A DNA stretch of 64,000 nt, from the NCBI RefSeq assembly GCF_009856625.1, contig NZ_CP047241.1, positions 434,001-498,000 on the forward strand, read 5' to 3'. This document shows positions 10,240 to 18,524 of the stretch, piece after piece; position 1 is the first letter of the stretch, and each line of letters starts with the position of its first letter. The notes below the pieces were generated by a model. It searched no databases. It had not been told where the DNA came from and saw only the letters and a program-made list of their open reading frames with translations. The position numbers and the translations under genes were made by a program. Source of the stretch: Aquitalea denitrificans (GTDB lineage: Bacteria; Pseudomonadota; Gammaproteobacteria; Burkholderiales; Chromobacteriaceae).

Positions 10240-10824
10240 ATGAGTGAACAACAAGTCGATACGGGGCGCCGTCGGTTTCTGACGGTAGCAACCAGCGCTG
10301 TTGGGGGTGTGGCTGTTGCCGGGGTGGCGACGCCGTTTCTGATGAGTTTCTTCCCGTCTGAACGGGCAAAGGCCGCTGGTGCACCGGTTGAGGTGGATAT
10401 CAGCAAGCTGGAGCCGGGCCAGAAGATCAACGTCGAGTGGCGCGGCAAGCCGGTATGGCTGCTGTCCCGCACCAAGCAGCAGCTTGCCGATCTGCCGAAG
10501 AACGACCCCAAGCTGGTGGACCCCAAGTCCGAAGTAGAGCAACAACCCAAGTACTGCCAGAACGAAGCCCGCTCCATCAAGCCGGAGCTGCTGGTTGCCG
10601 TGGGCATCTGTACCCATTTGGGCTGTTCGCCGACTTTCCGTCCTGATCTGGCTCCTGCCGATCTGGGTCCGGAATGGCTGGGTGGTTTCTACTGCCCGTG
10701 CCACGGTTCCAAGTTCGACCTGGCTGCCCGCGTGTTCAAGGGTGTGCCGGCTCCGAAGAACCTGGAAATTCCGCCGCATAAGTATCTGTCCGATACCCGC
10801 CTGCTGATTGGCGACGACAAATAA
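10240..10824 (+). CDS. petA: Ubiquinol-cytochrome c reductase, Rieske iron-sulfur subunit
   Basis: Rieske [2Fe-2S] subunit of the bc1 complex (complex III), anchored in the inner membrane with its head in the periplasm. The protein has 194 residues from the ATG at 10240, which has GAGG 9 nt upstream; an ATG three codons earlier is possible. An N-terminal twin-arginine signal-anchor is present (RRRF at 10-13, then a hydrophobic segment). The cluster-binding boxes CTHLGC (124-129) and CPCHGS (152-157) are intact. First gene of petABC; cytochrome b follows after 14 nt. Confidence 0.96.
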   Translation: MSEQQVDTGRRRFLTVATSAVGGVAVAGVATPFLMSFFPSERAKAAGAPVEVDISKLEPGQKINVEWRGKPVWLLSRTKQQLADLPKNDPKLVDPKSEVEQQPKYCQNEARSIKPELLVAVGICTHLGCSPTFRPDLAPADLGPEWLGGFYCPCHGSKFDLAARVFKGVPAPKNLEIPPHKYLSDTRLLIGDDK

Positions 10825-10838
10825 GCTGAGGGGGAAAA

Positions 10839-12176
10839 ATGAGCAAAGGACAAAAGCTGCTGAACTGGATTGACGACCGCTTTCCGCTGTCGTCGATGCT
10901 GAAAGAGCACGTTACCGAGTATTACGCACCGAAGAACTTCAACTTCTGGTATTTCTTCGGCTCGCTGGCCATGCTGGTTCTGGTCATCCAGATCGTCACC
11001 GGCATCTTCCTCACCATGAACTACAAACCGGATGGCACGCTGAACGGTGCCGGCATTCCGGTGGCCTTCGCTTCGGTGGAATACATCATGCGTGATGTGG
11101 CAGGTGGCTGGATCATCCGCTACATGCACTCCACTGGTGCCTCCATGTTCTTCGTGGTGGTTTACCTGCACATGTTCCGTGGCCTGATCTACGGTTCGTA
11201 CAAGCAACCGCGCGAGCTGGTGTGGGTGTTTGGCTGCCTGATCTTCCTGTGCCTGATGGCTGAAGCCTTCATGGGTTATCTGCTGCCCTGGGGCCAGATG
11301 TCCTTCTGGGGTGCGCAGGTGATTGTGAACCTGTTCGGTTCCATCCCTGTCATCGGTCCGGACCTGTCGGTGTGGATTCGTGGTGACTTCGTGGTGTCCG
11401 ATGCCACGCTGAACCGCTTCTTCGCCCTGCACGTGATTGCTGTTCCGCTGGTGCTGCTGGCTCTGGTGGTGGCTCACCTGATTGCACTGCACGAAGTGGG
11501 TTCCAACAACCCGGATGGCGTTGAAATCAAGAAACTGAAGGACGAAAAGGGCATCCCGCTGGATGGCATTCCTTTCCATCCCTACTACACCGTGAAGGAT
11601 GTCTTCGGTGTGGCCGTGTTCCTGATCGTGTTCTCCATCATCGTGTTCTTCCTGCCGGAAATGGGTGGCTACTTCCTGGAGCACCCGAACTTCGACCAGG
11701 CTGACCCGCTGAAGACGCCGCCGCACATCGCGCCGGTATGGTACTTCACCCCGTTCTACGCCATTCTGCGTGCCATTCCGTCCTTCCTGGGTACCCAGGT
11801 TTGGGGTGTGATCGGCATGGGTGCTGCCGTGGTGGTGATTGCCTTCCTGCCGTGGCTGGATCGTTCCCCGATCAAGTCCATCCGTTATCGCGGTCCCAAG
11901 TTCAAGTTCATGCTGGTGCTGTTCATCATCGCCTTCATCGGCCTGGGCATGCTGGGTGCCATGCCGCCGACGGCTGGCCGTACCCTGATCTCGCAGATCC
12001 TCTCGTTTGTCTACTTTGCCTTCTTCCTGGGCATGCCGTTCTATACCAAGAACGACGTCGGCACCGTACCGGTACCGACCCGCGTGACGGAGACTAATGG
12101 CAAGCGCCAGCTGAAGTTCCTGGTACTGGTGGCTGTGACGATCATCGCGGCCTATCTGTTCGGCACCAACGTGTAA
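10839..12176 (+). CDS. petB: Ubiquinol-cytochrome c reductase, cytochrome b subunit
   Basis: Membrane core of complex III carrying both b hemes and the Qo and Qi quinone sites. The protein has 445 residues, about eight transmembrane helices, and is full-length rather than split. Heme ligand histidines lie in the second and fourth helices (HSTGASMFFVVVYLHMF and FALHVIAVPLVLLALVVAH). The Qo motif, PEWY in mitochondria, is PVWY here at 299-302. The spacing to petA and petC (14 and 17 nt) supports one operon. Confidence 0.97.
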   Translation: MSKGQKLLNWIDDRFPLSSMLKEHVTEYYAPKNFNFWYFFGSLAMLVLVIQIVTGIFLTMNYKPDGTLNGAGIPVAFASVEYIMRDVAGGWIIRYMHSTGASMFFVVVYLHMFRGLIYGSYKQPRELVWVFGCLIFLCLMAEAFMGYLLPWGQMSFWGAQVIVNLFGSIPVIGPDLSVWIRGDFVVSDATLNRFFALHVIAVPLVLLALVVAHLIALHEVGSNNPDGVEIKKLKDEKGIPLDGIPFHPYYTVKDVFGVAVFLIVFSIIVFFLPEMGGYFLEHPNFDQADPLKTPPHIAPVWYFTPFYAILRAIPSFLGTQVWGVIGMGAAVVVIAFLPWLDRSPIKSIRYRGPKFKFMLVLFIIAFIGLGMLGAMPPTAGRTLISQILSFVYFAFFLGMPFYTKNDVGTVPVPTRVTETNGKRQLKFLVLVAVTIIAAYLFGTNV

Positions 12177-12193
12177 GCAAGGGGAAAGGACAT

Positions 12194-12955
12194 ATGAAAA
12201 GCAAAATCCGCCACCTGATCGCTGCCATGGCGCTGGTGTTGCCGGTAAGCGGCACGGTTCTGGCCAATGAAGGGCCGAAGCTGGAAAAGGCACCCATCGA
12301 CATTCAGGATACTGAAAGCCTGCAACGTGGTGCCCAGCTGTTCAGCAACTACTGCCTGTCCTGCCACTCGGCCAGCGCCATGCGCTACAACCGTCTGGAA
12401 GACATCGGTCTGACTGAAGAGCAGATCAAGGCCAACCTGCTGCCGGAAGGTGCCAAGATTGGCGATCAGATGAATGTTTCCATGGACAAGAAGGACGCCA
12501 AAGTGTGGCTGGGTGCGGCTCCGCCGGACCTGTCGCTGATTGCCCGTTCCCGTGGTGCCGACTATCTGTACGCCTATCTGCGTGGCTTCTACCGTGATCC
12601 GTCCCGCCCGACCGGCTGGAACAACCTGGTGTTTGACAAGGTTGGCATGCCGCACGTGCTGTGGGAAATGCAGGGCGAGCAGGTACTGAAGACCGAGAAG
12701 AATGCCGAGGGCCACGAAGAGCACAAGCTCGAACTGGTTAAGGCTGGTTCGCTGACCAAGCTGGAAAACGGCAAGGCCAATACGGTTGAGTTTGACAAGC
12801 GCATGGCTGACCTGACCAACTATCTGGTCTTTATCGGTGAGCCGGCACAGGTCAAGCGTCATCAGATCGGTTACGTTGTACTGCTGTTCCTGGGCTTGTT
12901 GTTGCTGCCGCTGACCTACTTCCTGAAGAAGGAATACTGGAAAGATGTTCACTGA
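12194..12955 (+). CDS. petC: Ubiquinol-cytochrome c reductase, cytochrome c1 subunit
   Basis: Periplasmic heme subunit that passes electrons from the Rieske protein to a soluble or membrane-bound cytochrome c. The protein has 253 residues, with a Sec signal peptide to about residue 24, a heme-binding C54-L-S-C57-H58 motif, an axial methionine presumably in the VGMPHVLWEM region, and a C-terminal membrane anchor (about 221-241) ending in a basic tail. A strong terminator follows immediately, closing petABC. Confidence 0.96.
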   Translation: MKSKIRHLIAAMALVLPVSGTVLANEGPKLEKAPIDIQDTESLQRGAQLFSNYCLSCHSASAMRYNRLEDIGLTEEQIKANLLPEGAKIGDQMNVSMDKKDAKVWLGAAPPDLSLIARSRGADYLYAYLRGFYRDPSRPTGWNNLVFDKVGMPHVLWEMQGEQVLKTEKNAEGHEEHKLELVKAGSLTKLENGKANTVEFDKRMADLTNYLVFIGEPAQVKRHQIGYVVLLFLGLLLLPLTYFLKKEYWKDVH

Positions 12956-12976
12956 TTTAGTGAGCCAGGTTAAATG

Positions 12977-13003
12977 AAAAAGGCGGATATTTCCGCCTTT
13001 TTT
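12977..13003 (+). terminator. Terminator of petABC
   Basis: GGCGGA/TCCGCC stem flanked by A5 and T6, 21 nt past the petC stop. Confidence 0.88.
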
Positions 13004-13113
13004 CTTTTTAAATCATGGGCTTGTGATGTTGTTGTGGAAATTGCCATGCCGAAAATGGTAAAATGGCCACTTCGATTGAAAACGATTGCCTCTGTCAAGG
13101 ATATCCGCTAGCC

Positions 13114-13716
13114 ATGATGACTCTTTATTCTGGAATTACCTGCCCCTTCAGCCAACGTTGCCGTATCGTGTTGTATGAAAAGGGAATGGATTTCGAGATC
13201 ATCGATGTAGACATTCACAACAAGCCCGAAGACCTGGCTGTGATGAATCCCTACAACGAAGTGCCGGTACTGGTAGAGCGCGACCTGATCTTGCACGAGT
13301 CCAACATCATCAATGAATACATCGATGAACGTTTCCCGCATCCGCAATTGATGCCGGCCGATCCGGTGATGCGTGCCCGTGCCCGTCTGTTCCTGCACCG
13401 CTTTGAGAACGAACTGTTCTGCAATGTAAAAGTGCTGGAAGCCGGTGCTACCGGTAAGGAAGCTACCAAGGCGCGTGAAGCCATCCGTGATGGCCTGACC
13501 ACCATTGCCCCGGTTTTTGCCAAGCAGAAATTCATGCTGGGCGAAGAGTTCTCCATGATCGACGTGGCCATTGCACCGCTGATGTGGCGCCTGGAGCACT
13601 ACAATATCGATCTGGGCAAGCATGCTGCGCCGATTCTGAAGTACGCTGAACGCATCTTCCAGCGCCAGTCCTTCATCGACTCGCTGACCCCGTCTGAAAA
13701 GGCCATGCGCAAGTAA
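13114..13716 (+). CDS. sspA: Stringent starvation protein A
   Basis: GST-fold protein that binds RNA polymerase and acts in starvation and acid tolerance; it lacks glutathione transferase activity in characterised members. The protein has 200 residues. It begins MMTLYSGITCPFSQRCRIVL with a thioredoxin-fold N-terminal domain; NEVPVLVERDLILHESNIIN is the family signature. The ATG at 13114 is preferred (AAGGA 12 nt upstream; the next codon is also ATG). The upstream in-frame sequence does not resemble the family. sspB follows within 10 nt. Confidence 0.94.
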   Translation: MMTLYSGITCPFSQRCRIVLYEKGMDFEIIDVDIHNKPEDLAVMNPYNEVPVLVERDLILHESNIINEYIDERFPHPQLMPADPVMRARARLFLHRFENELFCNVKVLEAGATGKEATKAREAIRDGLTTIAPVFAKQKFMLGEEFSMIDVAIAPLMWRLEHYNIDLGKHAAPILKYAERIFQRQSFIDSLTPSEKAMRK

Positions 13717-13724
13717 GGATGACC

Positions 13725-14171
13725 ATGAGCGCCAGCACCAAGCCCTATATGCTCCGAGCCCTCTATGAATGGTGCACGGACAATGGCCATACGCCCTTCC
13801 TGGTGGTATGGGTGGACGAGCATGCAGATGTACCGCGCGAGTACGTGAAAAACAACGAGATCGTGCTCAATATCGCGGCATCGGCCACGCAGAATCTGCG
13901 CATTGATAATGAGTGGGTGTCGTTTTCAGCGCGCTTTGCCGGCGTTTCCCGCGATATCTGGGTTCCCGTCGGCAACGTGATGTCCATCTTTGCACGTGAA
14001 ACCGGTGAGGGCATGGGCTTTGAGGTGGAGCTGAATGCAACGGCCCCGGCAACACCTGTGCTACAGCCGGTAGTCGAGGCTGATGCGGTCGAAGATACTG
14101 CCGCGCTGAAGGAAAAGGAAGACGCGCCGCCGCGTCCAAGTGGCCGTCCCAGCCTGCGCATTGTCAAATAA
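13725..14171 (+). CDS. sspB: ClpXP adaptor protein SspB
   Basis: Dimeric adaptor that brings ssrA-tagged and other substrates to the ClpXP protease. The protein has 148 residues from the ATG at 13725, which has AAGGA 5 nt upstream; an ATG two codons earlier at 13719 is an alternative. The folded N-terminal domain (about 1-110) carries YMLRALYEWCTDNG and FSARFAG; a variable linker follows, and the last residues GRPSLRIVK match the ClpX-docking tail. Co-transcribed with sspA. Confidence 0.95.
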   Translation: MSASTKPYMLRALYEWCTDNGHTPFLVVWVDEHADVPREYVKNNEIVLNIAASATQNLRIDNEWVSFSARFAGVSRDIWVPVGNVMSIFARETGEGMGFEVELNATAPATPVLQPVVEADAVEDTAALKEKEDAPPRPSGRPSLRIVK

Positions 14172-14188
14172 GGCGCTCGCACTGCAAG

Positions 14189-14214
14189 AAAAGCCGGGAA
14201 TTCCCGGCTTTTTT
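14189..14214 (+). terminator. Terminator between sspB and the convergent GGDEF gene
   Basis: A 20-bp perfect palindrome (14191-14210) forms the stem and is followed by TTTT. A-rich sequence on the other side means it may also work for the leftward gene, whose stop is at 14214. Confidence 0.85.
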
Positions 14215-15863
14215 CATTCTTCCCGTACGTCTTGCCTGCCTTGTTGTGGCTGGCTGACTCCATCTGCTGCCATGCCATGTAGCAAAACCTGGTTCTTGCC
14301 CCTGGCCTTGGCCTGATAGAGTGCCAGGTCAGCCAGCTGGTACAGGCTGGAAAAGCTGTTGCCATCGTCGGGATAGCAGGCAATGCCACAGGAAAAGCTG
14401 GTCTGGAAGCTATGCTGCTCTGCCTGGAAGCGCAGGTCGGAAAAGCGCCGGCGCAGTAGTTCCAGCCGCATCCAGCCATTGCGCTGATCTGCCGAAGGCA
14501 GCACCACAATGAACTCCTCCCCGCCCAGACGGCACACGATATCGGCCTGGCGGCAGTGGGCGCGCAGCAGCTCTGCCAGCTCGCACAGCACAGTATCGCC
14601 AATGATGTGTCCGAAGCGGTCGTTGATGCTTTTGAAGTTATCCAGATCAATCAGGGCAAAGGTAAGCGGACGCTGCTCACGTTCTGCCCTGCTGATTTCT
14701 CGGCCCAGGGTCTCCTCGAGATAGCGGCGGTTGTACAGGCCGGTAAGCGGGTCATGTAGTGCTTGCTCACGCAAGGTGTCTTGCAGCGTTTCGATTTCAT
14801 CAATGCGGGTTTTCAACTGCAGATAGGCCTGATGCAGCGCCTCCTCGGCCAGACGCTGGCGCGAAATATCGCGTAGCACCAGCATGCGTCCACCCAGCGT
14901 GACTCCGCTTTCGCGGATGGGAAAGGCGCGTACTTCAAGTATGGAGCGAGAACCTGGTCCATTCAGCTCCACTTGATGCGAGCCATCATGATCAGCTACG
15001 GCAACCAGTGAGGCGATTTGCAGCTGTTGGCCGCACAGTACGGCAGCAGGCTTGCCAAACAGATTGGCTGCAGCCGGATTGATATCCAGAATGGTCTTGT
15101 CGCGGTCAATCACCACAATACCGTCACCCATGGCATTAAAGGCATTGCCGCGTGCAATCGGCACCACATACAGCATGCGCAGATAGAGCAGGTCAAAGGC
15201 GAAAATTGCCCCGGTGATGGCAAAGCATAGCGGGGTAGGGTCCAGTCCGCGCAGCGAAATATGGCCTGACAGATAGAGCAGATTGCCAATCCACGGCACG
15301 ATGGCACCCAGCATCAGGATGAGCGACTGGCCCCGGTAGTGGGGTGGATAGAAGTGCAGAGTCCGTAGCAGCAGCAAGGAGCCCAGCACCATCATCATGT
15401 AGGAATAGCCGGCTACCATCAGCCAGAATAGCGGGCCGTGATTGAAAATAAGCAGATTGTAGCCGGATGGCGAGGGCTGGAAGCTGCTCCAGATCAGCCC
15501 GTGTCTTTCATTGGTAATGGCCAGTCCCATGCTGAGCAGCGGTATGAGCAGCAGCAGCAGGATATTGCGTGGTCGCAAGGCCCGGTCAAGCTGGTTGTAG
15601 TCGGCTGCCAGCAGGAAAAACAGCACCGGGGCGCTCAGCGTGCCCAGGTATTCCACCTTGGACCAGAAAATCTTGTCACGCAGCAGGGTGGAGGACAGCT
15701 CCAGCATGGCTGCTCCGGCCCAGAGCATGACTGCCAGCATCAGCCAGGCCAGATAGCGTGCTCCTGCCACCTTGCGACGTTCCCATGCCAGGATGCCGAT
15801 GGTTGCCGCACTAAGGGCGGCAAGCCCCGAAATGGCTGAAATGGAAGTAAAAACAAGAGACAT
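14214..15863 (-). CDS. Membrane diguanylate cyclase (7TM-PAS-GGDEF)
   Basis: Makes c-di-GMP from two GTP. The protein has 549 residues. Residues about 5-235 hold seven hydrophobic helices of the histidine-kinase N-terminal 7TM sensor type; a PAS domain follows (about 240-335, GDGIVVIDRDKTILDINPAA), then a short coiled coil and a GGDEF domain (about 370-535). The active-site loop GGEEF (447-451) is intact and an RxxD inhibitory site (RQAD, 438-441) lies exactly five residues before it, so product inhibition is expected. No EAL domain is present. Monocistronic and convergent with sspAB. The sensed signal is unknown. Confidence 0.9.
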   Translation of the reverse strand: MSLVFTSISAISGLAALSAATIGILAWERRKVAGARYLAWLMLAVMLWAGAAMLELSSTLLRDKIFWSKVEYLGTLSAPVLFFLLAADYNQLDRALRPRNILLLLLIPLLSMGLAITNERHGLIWSSFQPSPSGYNLLIFNHGPLFWLMVAGYSYMMMVLGSLLLLRTLHFYPPHYRGQSLILMLGAIVPWIGNLLYLSGHISLRGLDPTPLCFAITGAIFAFDLLYLRMLYVVPIARGNAFNAMGDGIVVIDRDKTILDINPAAANLFGKPAAVLCGQQLQIASLVAVADHDGSHQVELNGPGSRSILEVRAFPIRESGVTLGGRMLVLRDISRQRLAEEALHQAYLQLKTRIDEIETLQDTLREQALHDPLTGLYNRRYLEETLGREISRAEREQRPLTFALIDLDNFKSINDRFGHIIGDTVLCELAELLRAHCRQADIVCRLGGEEFIVVLPSADQRNGWMRLELLRRRFSDLRFQAEQHSFQTSFSCGIACYPDDGNSFSSLYQLADLALYQAKARGKNQVLLHGMAADGVSQPQQGRQDVREE

Positions 15864-15932
15864 GAGGCCCGCTATGCAAAGTGACTATGCTAAGTGCAAT
15901 GTTTTAGTTTACCTCCTGTCGCTCAAGTTTCA

Positions 15933-15960
15933 TTCACATTTTTGCGTCTCTAGGTATAAT
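15933..15960 (+). promoter_or_regulatory. ahcY promoter
   Basis: TTCACA at 15933-15938, a 16-nt spacer and a perfect TATAAT at 15955-15960. Transcription would start near 15967, exactly at the 5' edge of the SAH riboswitch. Confidence 0.75.
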
Positions 15961-15968
15961 TACGGCAT

Positions 15969-16031
15969 TCCCGAGGAGCGCTGCGAGGTCAATCCCCAGG
16001 CTCGGGCTTCTTGCAAACGGCGCTCACCTGA
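15969..16031 (+). ncRNA. SAH riboswitch in the ahcY leader
   Basis: Senses S-adenosylhomocysteine and controls ahcY. The consensus core is present: P1 pairs 15970-15975 (CCCGAG) with 16001-16006 (CTCGGG). The pseudoknot strand GAGCGC (15976-15981) pairs with GCGCTC (16020-16025), and the conserved GCTGCGA and CAGGCTCGGG segments lie between. The element ends about 70 nt before the ahcY start. In known members SAH binding turns expression on. Downstream, 16061-16067 is complementary to 16022-16028 and sits in the loop region of a strong hairpin (16049-16078), a plausible expression platform. Confidence 0.92.
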
Positions 16032-16102
16032 CTAAACTCCGTGCCGATGCCGGAATAGCGGGTGAGCCGCGTTCCGGCCGGCGTGTGAAAGGACTTTGCA
16101 CG

Positions 16103-17503
16103 ATGGCTGAATTCACCGATTTTCACGTAGCTGACATCAATCTTGCTGCCTGGGGGCGCAAGGAACTGGCAATCGCCGAAACCGAAATGCCGGGCCTGAT
16201 GGCATTGCGTGAAGAATATGCCCATCAGAAGCCGCTGCGTGGTGCCCGCATTGCCGGTTCACTGCACATGACCATCCAGACTGGTGTGCTGATCGAAACC
16301 CTGGTGGAGCTGGGTGCCGATGTACGCTGGGCTTCCTGCAATATCTTCTCCACGCAAGACCACGCTGCTGCAGCCATTGCCGCGGCCAATATCCCGGTGT
16401 TTGCCTTCAAGGGTGAAAGCCTGGATGAATACTGGGAGTTCTCCCACAAGATCTTCGAATGGCCGGAAGGTCAGGAAGCCAACATGATTCTGGATGATGG
16501 TGGCGATGCCACCTTGCTGCTGATGCTGGGCAGCAAGGCCGAGCAAGACCGCAGCGTCATCAGCCACCCGTCCAACGAAGAAGAAACCGCGCTGTTTGCT
16601 GCCATTGCCCGTTACCTGGAAGTGGACCCGCACTGGTATTCCAAGCGCCTGCCGCATATCAAGGGCGTGACCGAAGAAACCACCACCGGCGTGCATCGTC
16701 TGTACCAGATGCAAAAAGAAGGCCGTCTGCCGTTCCCGGCCTTCAACGTCAACGACTCGGTGACCAAGTCCAAGTTCGACAACCTGTACGGCTGCCGCGA
16801 ATCGCTGGTGGATGGCATCAAGCGCGCCACCGACGTGATGATTGCCGGCAAGGTGGCCGTGGTATTGGGTTACGGTGATGTGGGCAAGGGTTGCGCCCAG
16901 AGCCTGCGTGGCCTGGGTGCCACCGTATGGGTGACCGAAGTGGACCCGATCTGCGCGCTGCAAGCGGCGATGGAAGGCTACCGCGTGGTACGCATGGATG
17001 ATGTAGCCGATCAGGGCGACATCTTTGTCACCACCACCGGTAATGTGTCGGTGATTACCCACGAGCACATGGCCAAAATGCGCAATAACGCCATCGTGTG
17101 CAATATCGGCCACTTCGACAGCGAAATCGAAGTCGCCAGCCTGCGTCAGTACCAGTGGGACAACATCAAGCCGCAGGTTGACCACATCATCTTCCCGGAT
17201 GGCAAGCGCATCATCCTGCTGGCCGAAGGCCGTCTGGTAAACCTGGGCTGCGCCACCGGCCACCCCAGCTTCGTGATGTCCAACTCCTTCACCAACCAGG
17301 TGCTGGCGCAGATGGAAATCTTCCAGCACGGTGAAAAGTACGGCAAGGAAGTGTATGTGCTGCCCAAGCATCTGGACGAGAAGGTGGCCCGTCTGCACCT
17401 GAAGCGTATCGGTGCCAATCTGACCGAACTGTCCGACGAGCAGGCCGCCTACATCAGCGTGCCGAAGCAGGGTCCTTATAAGCCGGCGCACTATCGTTAT
17501 TGA
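16103..17503 (+). CDS. ahcY: Adenosylhomocysteinase (S-adenosylhomocysteine hydrolase)
   Basis: Reversibly hydrolyses SAH to adenosine and homocysteine, relieving inhibition of methyltransferases. The protein has 466 residues from the ATG at 16103, with AAAGGA about 10 nt upstream; an in-frame GTG at 16085 overlaps that ribosome site and is rejected. Visible landmarks are SLHMTIQTGVLIETL, the NAD-binding GYGDVGKGCAQSLRG, the GxxH-like IGHFDSEIEV, and the C-terminal PKQGPYKPAHYRY, where Lys and Tyr reach the partner subunit's NAD. It is controlled by the upstream SAH riboswitch and followed by metF of the same cycle. Confidence 0.98.
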   Translation: MAEFTDFHVADINLAAWGRKELAIAETEMPGLMALREEYAHQKPLRGARIAGSLHMTIQTGVLIETLVELGADVRWASCNIFSTQDHAAAAIAAANIPVFAFKGESLDEYWEFSHKIFEWPEGQEANMILDDGGDATLLLMLGSKAEQDRSVISHPSNEEETALFAAIARYLEVDPHWYSKRLPHIKGVTEETTTGVHRLYQMQKEGRLPFPAFNVNDSVTKSKFDNLYGCRESLVDGIKRATDVMIAGKVAVVLGYGDVGKGCAQSLRGLGATVWVTEVDPICALQAAMEGYRVVRMDDVADQGDIFVTTTGNVSVITHEHMAKMRNNAIVCNIGHFDSEIEVASLRQYQWDNIKPQVDHIIFPDGKRIILLAEGRLVNLGCATGHPSFVMSNSFTNQVLAQMEIFQHGEKYGKEVYVLPKHLDEKVARLHLKRIGANLTELSDEQAAYISVPKQGPYKPAHYRY

Positions 17504-17520
17504 TAGCGGGCTGTAAGGCA

Positions 17521-17559
17521 AACGGACAGGGCAGGGTATGATGCACCTGTCCGTTTTTC
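17521..17559 (+). terminator. Terminator after ahcY
   Basis: Perfect 10-bp stem (17521-17530 with 17546-17555), a 15-nt loop and a T tract. It suggests metF has its own promoter, although readthrough is possible. Confidence 0.75.
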
Positions 17560-17638
17560 TATCCGCGGGCCGCTACCGCTGCGACACGCTGCAGTATAAA
17601 AACAAAGCCTGCCGCCCCGAGCAGGGACAGAGACGATC

Positions 17639-18475
17639 ATGAACGAACAGAAAAAAACCTTCAGCTTCGAGTTTTTCCCGCCCAAGACCCCCGAAGGCGT
17701 GGCCAAGCTGCGTACTACCCGCCAGCAACTGGCCCAGTTCAAGCCGCAGTTTTTCTCGGTGACCTTCGGTGCCGGCGGCACCACCCGCGATGGCACCCTG
17801 TCCACCGTGCTGGAGATCCGCAGCGAAGGGCATGCCGCGGCACCGCACCTGTCGTGTATCGGCTCGACCCGGGAAAACATCAGCGCCATCCTCAATGAAT
17901 ACCGCAATCACGGCATCCGTCACATTGTGGCGCTGCGTGGTGACATGCCGTCCGGCATGGTGGCTGCCGGTGAATTCCGCTATGCCAATGAGCTGGTCGA
18001 GTTCATCCGCAGCGAGCATGGCGAACATTTTCATATCGAAGTGGCCGCCTATCCGGAATTCCACCCACAGGCCAAGTCGGCCGAGGACGACCTGAACAAT
18101 TTCGTGCGCAAGGTGAAAGCCGGTGCCAATTCGGCCATGACCCAGTACTTCTTCAATGCGGATGCCTACTTCCGCTTTGTCGATGAAGCACAGGCACGCG
18201 GTGTGGACATTCCCATCGTGCCGGGCATCATGCCGATTGCCAACTTTGGCCAGCTATGCCGCTTCTCCGATATGTGTGGGGCCGAAGTGCCGCGCTGGCT
18301 GCGTCAACGCATGCAGTCCTACTACGATGACACGGCGTCGATTCGTGCGCTGGGCCTGGATGTGGTGACCGAGCTGTGTGACCGCCTGCTGGCTAATGGT
18401 GCGCCGGGCCTGCATTTCTACACCCTGAACCAGGCTGGTCTGGTGTCTACCGTGTGGCAGCGGCTGGGTCTGTAA
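17639..18475 (+). CDS. metF: 5,10-Methylenetetrahydrofolate reductase
   Basis: FAD-dependent reduction of methylene-THF to methyl-THF, the methyl donor for methionine synthesis. The protein has 278 residues, the prokaryotic single-domain length. It starts MNEQKKTFSFEFFPPKTPEG, where the FEFFPPK motif contains the catalytic glutamate. VTFGAGGTTRDGTL and LRGDMPSG shape the flavin and folate sites. It sits directly after ahcY, giving a homocysteine-to-methionine module. TATAAA about 50 nt upstream could be its -10. Confidence 0.97.
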   Translation: MNEQKKTFSFEFFPPKTPEGVAKLRTTRQQLAQFKPQFFSVTFGAGGTTRDGTLSTVLEIRSEGHAAAPHLSCIGSTRENISAILNEYRNHGIRHIVALRGDMPSGMVAAGEFRYANELVEFIRSEHGEHFHIEVAAYPEFHPQAKSAEDDLNNFVRKVKAGANSAMTQYFFNADAYFRFVDEAQARGVDIPIVPGIMPIANFGQLCRFSDMCGAEVPRWLRQRMQSYYDDTASIRALGLDVVTELCDRLLANGAPGLHFYTLNQAGLVSTVWQRLGL

Positions 18476-18494
18476 GCTTCCACGATTCCCGATC

Positions 18495-18523
18495 AAATAG
18501 CCCGGCATTGCCGGGCTATTTTG
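18495..18523 (+). terminator. Terminator between metF and the convergent GGDEF gene
   Basis: AAATAGCCCGG/CCGGGCTATTT stem with a 5-nt loop and T-rich tail; the flanking A tract makes it usable on both strands. Confidence 0.85.
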
Positions 18524-18524
18524 T

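Noticed and set aside
10689..12293. 534-codon open frame antisense to petB
   Set aside because: Composition (His, Gln and Glu rich, no hydrophobic core) marks it as antisense of a membrane protein.
16085..16102. GTG start giving ahcY six extra residues
   Set aside because: The GTG lies just upstream of and overlaps the AAAGGA ribosome site used by the ATG at 16103.
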